Shown here: positions 6,533 through 9,794 of the stretch, piece after piece | How the letters are laid out: the number at the start of each line of letters is the position of its first letter | How positions within the stretch are numbered: position 1 is the stretch's first letter | Source: Candidatus Brevefilum sp. | GTDB lineage: Bacteria > Chloroflexota > Anaerolineae > Anaerolineales > Anaerolineaceae | Length of the DNA: 9,794 nucleotides | NCBI GenBank assembly: GCA_007135845.1 | Contig: SLIC01000231.1 | Coordinates: 1 to 9,794, forward strand | Reading direction: 5' to 3' | Translations under genes and position numbers: made by a program | The notes under the pieces: model-generated | Databases searched by the model: none | Told to the model about the DNA's origin: nothing | The model's input: the letters and a program-made list of their open reading frames with translations, nothing else

Positions 6533-6793
6533 TCAGGATGGTCGGCGGGCTTGAGAAACCACAAGCAGTACAACCAGAGCAACCACGACTATCAATAATC
6601 CGATGACAATAGGGTGGGTAAACCATTCACCCCTAAAGGGTTCCCGGAATTCTTGTTGTTGATCAGGTTCCTCTTCACCAATGAGTTCGTCGGGGTCAAT
6701 ACCGATATCGCCGTCTAACTGAAAATCAAGGCCTGCTTGGCATGCTGAAAGCAATAATACACCCAGCAGAAATATTGACATAATTTTTTTCAT
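6533..6793 (-). CDS. Small acidic lipoprotein with C-terminal transmembrane helix
   Basis: This 86-residue protein has no named family that I recognise. Residues 1-18 are a lipoprotein signal peptide: MKKIM, a hydrophobic core, then the lipobox LSAC with the lipidated Cys at 18. Residues 19-50 are strongly acidic (many Asp/Glu) and likely flexible. Residues about 60-80 are a hydrophobic helix made almost only of Ile, Leu and Val, followed by the basic tail QARRPS. The predicted topology is a lipid anchor outside, a short acidic loop outside, and a second membrane anchor with its basic end in the cytoplasm. A strong AAGGAG (6801-6806) lies 7 nt before the ATG, which supports a real gene, and promoter-like elements lie upstream. 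It has its own probable terminator, so it is likely monocistronic. Function is unknown. Confidence 0.75.
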   Translation of the reverse strand: MKKIMSIFLLGVLLLSACQAGLDFQLDGDIGIDPDELIGEEEPDQQQEFREPFRGEWFTHPIVIGLLIVVVALVVLLVVSQARRPS

Positions 6794-6837
6794 CCTGATG
6801 CTCCTTGCCTTACTTAATATTTTTCGTTCATGTAAAA

Positions 6838-6867
6838 AGTATACCGGCCCACATATAGCAAAACCAA
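6838..6867 (-). promoter_or_regulatory. Possible promoter of the small lipoprotein gene
   Basis: On the minus strand TTGGTT (6862-6867) and TATACT (6838-6843, 5 of 6 to consensus) are separated by 18 nt. Transcription would start near 6831, about 38 nt before the ATG. The -35 match is weak. Confidence 0.4.
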
Positions 6868-6917
6868 ATATAGTGTCATCCTCAAAAACCGCTTTCTTTC
6901 ATTAGTACATACGCAGT

Positions 6918-6934
6918 ATTATTATGTTAATAAT
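6918..6934. repeat. Inverted repeat in the divergent intergenic region
   Basis: ATTATTA and TAATAAT are perfect 7-bp arms around TGT, roughly midway between the small lipoprotein gene and the E1 alpha gene. It may be an operator. The AT-rich composition lowers its significance. Confidence 0.35.
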
Positions 6935-6953
6935 CAACTTCAATTAAGCGATG

Positions 6954-6967
6954 ATTTTCACGAAAAT
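6954..6967. repeat. Inverted repeat upstream of the 2-oxoacid dehydrogenase operon
   Basis: ATTTTC and GAAAAT are perfect 6-bp arms around AC, about 47 nt upstream of the -10 of the E1 alpha promoter. It could be an activator or repressor site. Confidence 0.3.
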
Positions 6968-7013
6968 GACAGGACAGGCCGTACATAGATAAATCACCTG
7001 AACTCAAACCGTT

Positions 7014-7019
7014 TATAAT
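7014..7019 (+). promoter_or_regulatory. Consensus -10 box of the 2-oxoacid dehydrogenase operon
   Basis: A perfect TATAAT lies 42 nt ahead of the E1 alpha ATG, implying a leader of about 36 nt with a strong AAAGGAGG ribosome binding site (7049-7056). No good -35 is seen 16-18 nt upstream, so an activator may be needed. Confidence 0.45.
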
Positions 7020-7061
7020 TGAACTAACATTTAGGATTGGTCATCATAAAAGGAGGTAAGT

Positions 7062-8045
7062 ATGCCGCTTTCCAGGGAGCTAAAGAAAGAAATGTTCTGG
7101 ATCATGCTGCTTTCCAGGCGATTGGATGAACGCGCTTGGGTGCTGCATCGCCAGGGAAAAATCGCCTTTCATATTTCCGGTATCGGGCAGGAAGCAGCCC
7201 AGGTTGGTGCCGTCTATGCGATCGAAAAAGGCAAGGACTGGCTGGTGCCCTATTATCGAGATCTGGCGATGGTGATTGCAATGGGAATGAGCCCGGCTGA
7301 ATTTATGAGGAGTTTGATGGGCAAAACTGAGGAACCCACATCCGGGGCACGACAGATGCCCAGCCACTTCAGCCTTCGCCATGCCAATGTTCTCAGTCAT
7401 TCTGCTCCCGTTGCCACCCAATCACCGCATGCTTCAGGCATCGGTCTGGGTATCAAAATGGATGGTGGGGACGCGGTCGTACTCACCACGATCGGCGAGG
7501 GTTCAACATCCCAGGGTGAGTGGTACGAAGCAGTCAACTTTGCTGCCATTCACAGCCTTCCCGTGATCTTCCTGGTAGAAAACAACTATTATGCCATATC
7601 CGTTCCCCAGGAAAAGCAGATGGCCGTTAGCAGCGCGGCAGATAAAGCTTGCGGCTTGGGCCTGCCGGGAATCGAGGTAGATGGAACCCAAATGTTCGAA
7701 GTCTACGATGCGGTTGCAGAAGCCGTAGCAAATGCCAGGCAGGGGAAGGGACCGTCCGTCATCGAGGCGAAGATGTACCGTCTGACCCCTCACTCCTCCG
7801 ATGATGACGACCGCAGTTACCGCACCCGTGAGGAAGTTGAAAAACACAAAAAGCAAGACCCGCTGATCGTGATGAAGGATCAATTCATCGAACAGGGTCT
7901 GATGACAGATGAAGAATATGACGAACTGGATGGTAAAGCAAAAGAGATGGTGGACGAAGCAGTTAATGAGGCAACCAAAGCCCCCTACCCAAAAGGTAAA
8001 GAAGCAGCAACCCCGGTTTATGCAGAGGAGGTAAAAAATGACTGA
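7062..8045 (+). CDS. 2-oxoacid dehydrogenase complex E1 component, alpha subunit
   Basis: This subunit binds thiamine pyrophosphate and, with E1 beta, decarboxylates a 2-oxoacid and passes the acyl group to lipoyl-E2. It has 327 residues. The TPP/Mg motif runs from GEG (145-147) to ENN (173-175), with the usual spacing of about 30. YYRDLAMVIAMG (64-75), RQMPSHF (97-103) and HSAPVATQSPHASG (113-126) are conserved in the family. HSSDDDDRSYR (244-254) matches the loop that is phosphorylated in animal branched-chain enzymes. GEG rather than GDG, and the RxMPxH segment, point to the branched-chain/acetoin-like branch. The actual substrate (pyruvate or branched-chain 2-oxoacids) cannot be settled by reading. 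The C-terminal tail is acidic and low in complexity. It is first in an operon with E1 beta, overlapping it by 8 nt. Confidence 0.95.
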   Translation: MPLSRELKKEMFWIMLLSRRLDERAWVLHRQGKIAFHISGIGQEAAQVGAVYAIEKGKDWLVPYYRDLAMVIAMGMSPAEFMRSLMGKTEEPTSGARQMPSHFSLRHANVLSHSAPVATQSPHASGIGLGIKMDGGDAVVLTTIGEGSTSQGEWYEAVNFAAIHSLPVIFLVENNYYAISVPQEKQMAVSSAADKACGLGLPGIEVDGTQMFEVYDAVAEAVANARQGKGPSVIEAKMYRLTPHSSDDDDRSYRTREEVEKHKKQDPLIVMKDQFIEQGLMTDEEYDELDGKAKEMVDEAVNEATKAPYPKGKEAATPVYAEEVKND

Positions 8046-9027
8046 GATCACCATGATCGAGGCAATTCGCCAGGCGATGGATGAGGAACTGGCGCGTGAT
8101 GAGCGTGTCTTTGTGATTGGCGAGGATGTTGGCGTGCGCGGCGGTGTCTTTAGAGCAACCCAGGGGCTGTATGAGAAATACGGTGAAGACCGTGTGATGG
8201 ATTCGCCGCTGGCAGAATTAACCATTGTCGGCGTGGGCATTGGGGCGGCTGTGTATGGAAAGCGTCCTATTTGTGAGATACAGTTTGCCGACTTTATTTA
8301 CCCGGCCTTCAACCAGATTGTCAGCGAAGCTGCAAAAATGTACTATCGGTCTAACGGCCAGTGGACAGTCCCCATGGTCATCCGCGCTCCTTATGGCGGC
8401 GGGATTGGCGGCGGGTTGTACCATTCACAAAGCGTCGAAGCTTTCTTCACCCAGGTACCCGGGTTGAAAGTTGTGATTCCCTCCAACCCCTACGATGCCA
8501 AAGGGATGCTTAAATCTGCTGTACGTGATCCGAACCCGGTGCTGTTCTTTGAGCCAAAAAAGGGTTACCGTCTGATCAAAGGCGAGGTGCCGGAGGATGA
8601 TCAAGAATACACTGTACCAATCGGGCCGGCTAAAGTCACCCGGGAAGGACAGGACCTGACCGTTTTTGCCTATGGCATGATGCACCATTACGCCTTGGCA
8701 GCAGCAGACACGGTTGCCAAGGAGGGCATTGACGTAGAGGTCGTCGATCTGCGCACTTTATACCCGGTCGATCGCGAGACCATATTGAAATCCGTTCAAA
8801 AAACCAGCAAAGCCCTGATCGTGCATGAGGACAACCTGACCGGCGGCTATGGTGCTGAAGTTGCGGCAACGATCGCTGAGTGGGGATTCATGAACCTGGA
8901 TGCACCGGTTAGGCGGTTGGCAGGTCCGGATGTGCCAGCAGTGCCGTTCAGCCATCCCATGCAGGAATGGTTCATGATCAATCCTGAAAAAATCGCAGAT
9001 GCGATCCGTGATTTGGCTGCTTTTTAG
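8038..9027 (+). CDS. 2-oxoacid dehydrogenase complex E1 component, beta subunit
   Basis: This is the partner of E1 alpha in the alpha2-beta2 E1 enzyme, completing the TPP site. It has 329 residues, the usual length. Motifs seen are GEDVGVRGGVFRAT (28-41), SPLAE (56-60, with Glu60 the residue that activates the TPP aminopyrimidine), EIQFADFIYPAFNQIVSEAAK (80-100), GGGLYHSQSVEAFF (124-137) and the transketolase C-terminal part with DLRTLYPVD and HEDNLTGGYGAE. The run GEDV-GGVFRAT-GLYEKYG-DRV and the YHSQSxEAFF segment are very like branched-chain E1 beta. The ATG lies within the end of E1 alpha, with GAGGAGG just ahead, so translation is coupled and the two are made in equal amounts. Confidence 0.96.
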   Translation: MTEITMIEAIRQAMDEELARDERVFVIGEDVGVRGGVFRATQGLYEKYGEDRVMDSPLAELTIVGVGIGAAVYGKRPICEIQFADFIYPAFNQIVSEAAKMYYRSNGQWTVPMVIRAPYGGGIGGGLYHSQSVEAFFTQVPGLKVVIPSNPYDAKGMLKSAVRDPNPVLFFEPKKGYRLIKGEVPEDDQEYTVPIGPAKVTREGQDLTVFAYGMMHHYALAAADTVAKEGIDVEVVDLRTLYPVDRETILKSVQKTSKALIVHEDNLTGGYGAEVAATIAEWGFMNLDAPVRRLAGPDVPAVPFSHPMQEWFMINPEKIADAIRDLAAF

Positions 9028-9091
9028 ACAGTTTATGCTCAACTCGAAAAAGCACTAAGCAGCGTGTATTTTATGATAACGAGGAGGAACA

Positions 9092-9794
9092 ATGCCTACC
9101 AAAGTCATTATGCCCAAATTGGGCGAATCGATTGTTGAAGGAACCGTCACTGGCTGGCATAAACACGAGGGGGAGGAAATTGAGGAGTACGAAGCCCTGC
9201 TGGATGTTGAAACCGATAAAGTGACAACCGAGGTACCGAGCCCGGCGAGCGGTACCTTATTGAAAATCCTTGTCCCGGAGGGTGAAACCGTTGAAGTGGA
9301 TACGGTTTTGGCGTGGATCGGTGAACCTGGTGATGACGTCCCAGCTGAGGGTAAAACGGTCACCCATGACCACGAACCTCATGAAACGCCCGATAGTGAA
9401 TCGATAGCCGACGATCCTGTCATGCAGCATCCCGCAGGCAGGGATGAGGATCTGGGCTACATTTCACCGGTTGTTGCCCGGTTGGCACGGGAAAAGAAGG
9501 TCGATCTTTCTAAGGTCAAGGGCACTGGCATGGATGGCCGAATCACCAAGAAGGATGTACAAACCTATCTCAAGAAACAAACCGGTAAAGCAGAGGCTGA
9601 GGTGCCCATCTGGGAGACACCGGCGGATGGCGACCTTTTCCGTCCGACAGAGATGGTTTTTGCAAAGAACGCAGAAGAACCAGCCCGTGTTAGCCCGGCA
9701 GAGCCCAGCGTGACACCCGGAGAGACACTTTCACTATCACCGATGCGAAAACGGATAGCTGAGCACATGCAGATGAGCAAGCGCACTGCCCCCC
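9092..9794 (+). CDS. Dihydrolipoamide acyltransferase E2 (partial, C-terminal catalytic domain beyond window)
   Basis: This is the core of the complex, which accepts the acyl group from E1 on a swinging lipoyl arm and transfers it to CoA. The visible 234 codons contain one lipoyl domain (about 1-77) with the lipoylated Lys43 in ETDKVTTEV. An acidic, His-containing linker follows (78-120), then a peripheral-subunit-binding domain (about 123-157, YISPVVARLAREKKVDLSKV then GTGMDGRITKKDV). A second, Pro/Glu-rich linker (about 165-212) leads to the start of the catalytic domain (LSPMRKRIAEHM, 215-226). The frame has no stop before the window end. GAGGAGG (9081-9087) precedes the ATG by 4 nt, and 64 nt separate it from E1 beta. 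The single lipoyl domain fits branched-chain or succinyl-type E2 as well as many bacterial pyruvate E2 proteins. Confidence 0.95.
   Translation, partial: MPTKVIMPKLGESIVEGTVTGWHKHEGEEIEEYEALLDVETDKVTTEVPSPASGTLLKILVPEGETVEVDTVLAWIGEPGDDVPAEGKTVTHDHEPHETPDSESIADDPVMQHPAGRDEDLGYISPVVARLAREKKVDLSKVKGTGMDGRITKKDVQTYLKKQTGKAEAEVPIWETPADGDLFRPTEMVFAKNAEEPARVSPAEPSVTPGETLSLSPMRKRIAEHMQMSKRTAP

Noticed and set aside
7503..8240. 245-codon open frame on the minus strand
   Set aside because: It lies fully antisense to E1 alpha and E1 beta, which have clear family motifs; the translation is low in complexity with runs of Ser/Thr and Phe/Ile and no recognisable domain.
1..9794. Mobile elements, CRISPR arrays, tRNA or rRNA genes, defence genes
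   Set aside because: No terminal repeats, regularly spaced repeats, transposase, integrase or RNA gene signatures were seen on either strand; gene content is housekeeping and metabolic.

Overview
The window looks like chromosomal, housekeeping-type DNA from a bacterium of moderate GC content, most plausibly a member of the Chloroflexota (Anaerolineae-like). This taxonomic guess is inference. It rests on the combination of a SpoIIIAA/Ycf45-type ATPase ending in an R3H domain, DXP-independent vitamin B6 genes, a zinc-ribbon SpoU methyltransferase, lipobox lipoproteins with acidic or Pro/Glu-rich linkers, and a branched-chain-type 2-oxoacid dehydrogenase operon. I see no transposase, phage gene, CRISPR array, tRNA or rRNA.

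Left part (1-6793), all on the minus strand. In transcription order: a small lipoprotein with a C-terminal membrane helix (6793-6533); a SpoU/TrmH-family RNA methyltransferase with an N-terminal zinc ribbon (6248-5622); pdxS (5380-4493), pdxT (4470-3895) and a GNAT-like protein (3892-2945), which form a tight operon behind a good sigma70-type promoter (5410-5438); then an R3H-domain ATPase (2813-1170) overlapping tmk (1170-547), followed 68 nt later by a DsbA-like thiol-disulfide lipoprotein (478 to beyond base 1). PdxS and PdxT together make pyridoxal 5'-phosphate from ribose 5-phosphate, glyceraldehyde 3-phosphate and glutamine. Tmk makes dTDP.

Right part (7062-9794), on the plus strand. 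A divergent operon encodes E1 alpha, E1 beta and the start of E2 of a 2-oxoacid dehydrogenase complex. Each gene has a strong GGAGG-type ribosome binding site, and the first two overlap by 8 nt. The subunits resemble the branched-chain/acetoin type more than classical pyruvate dehydrogenase. The E2 gene runs off the window edge and no E3 is visible.

The 6249-7061 stretch, with only the small lipoprotein gene in it, carries the most unexplained structure: four short perfect inverted repeats, a strong hairpin followed by T residues, and a good minus-strand promoter whose predicted start lies directly at the top of that hairpin. I found no convincing evidence for a new multi-gene system. The best leads are that regulatory stretch, the doubly anchored small lipoprotein, and the unknown GNAT-like gene tied to pdxST.
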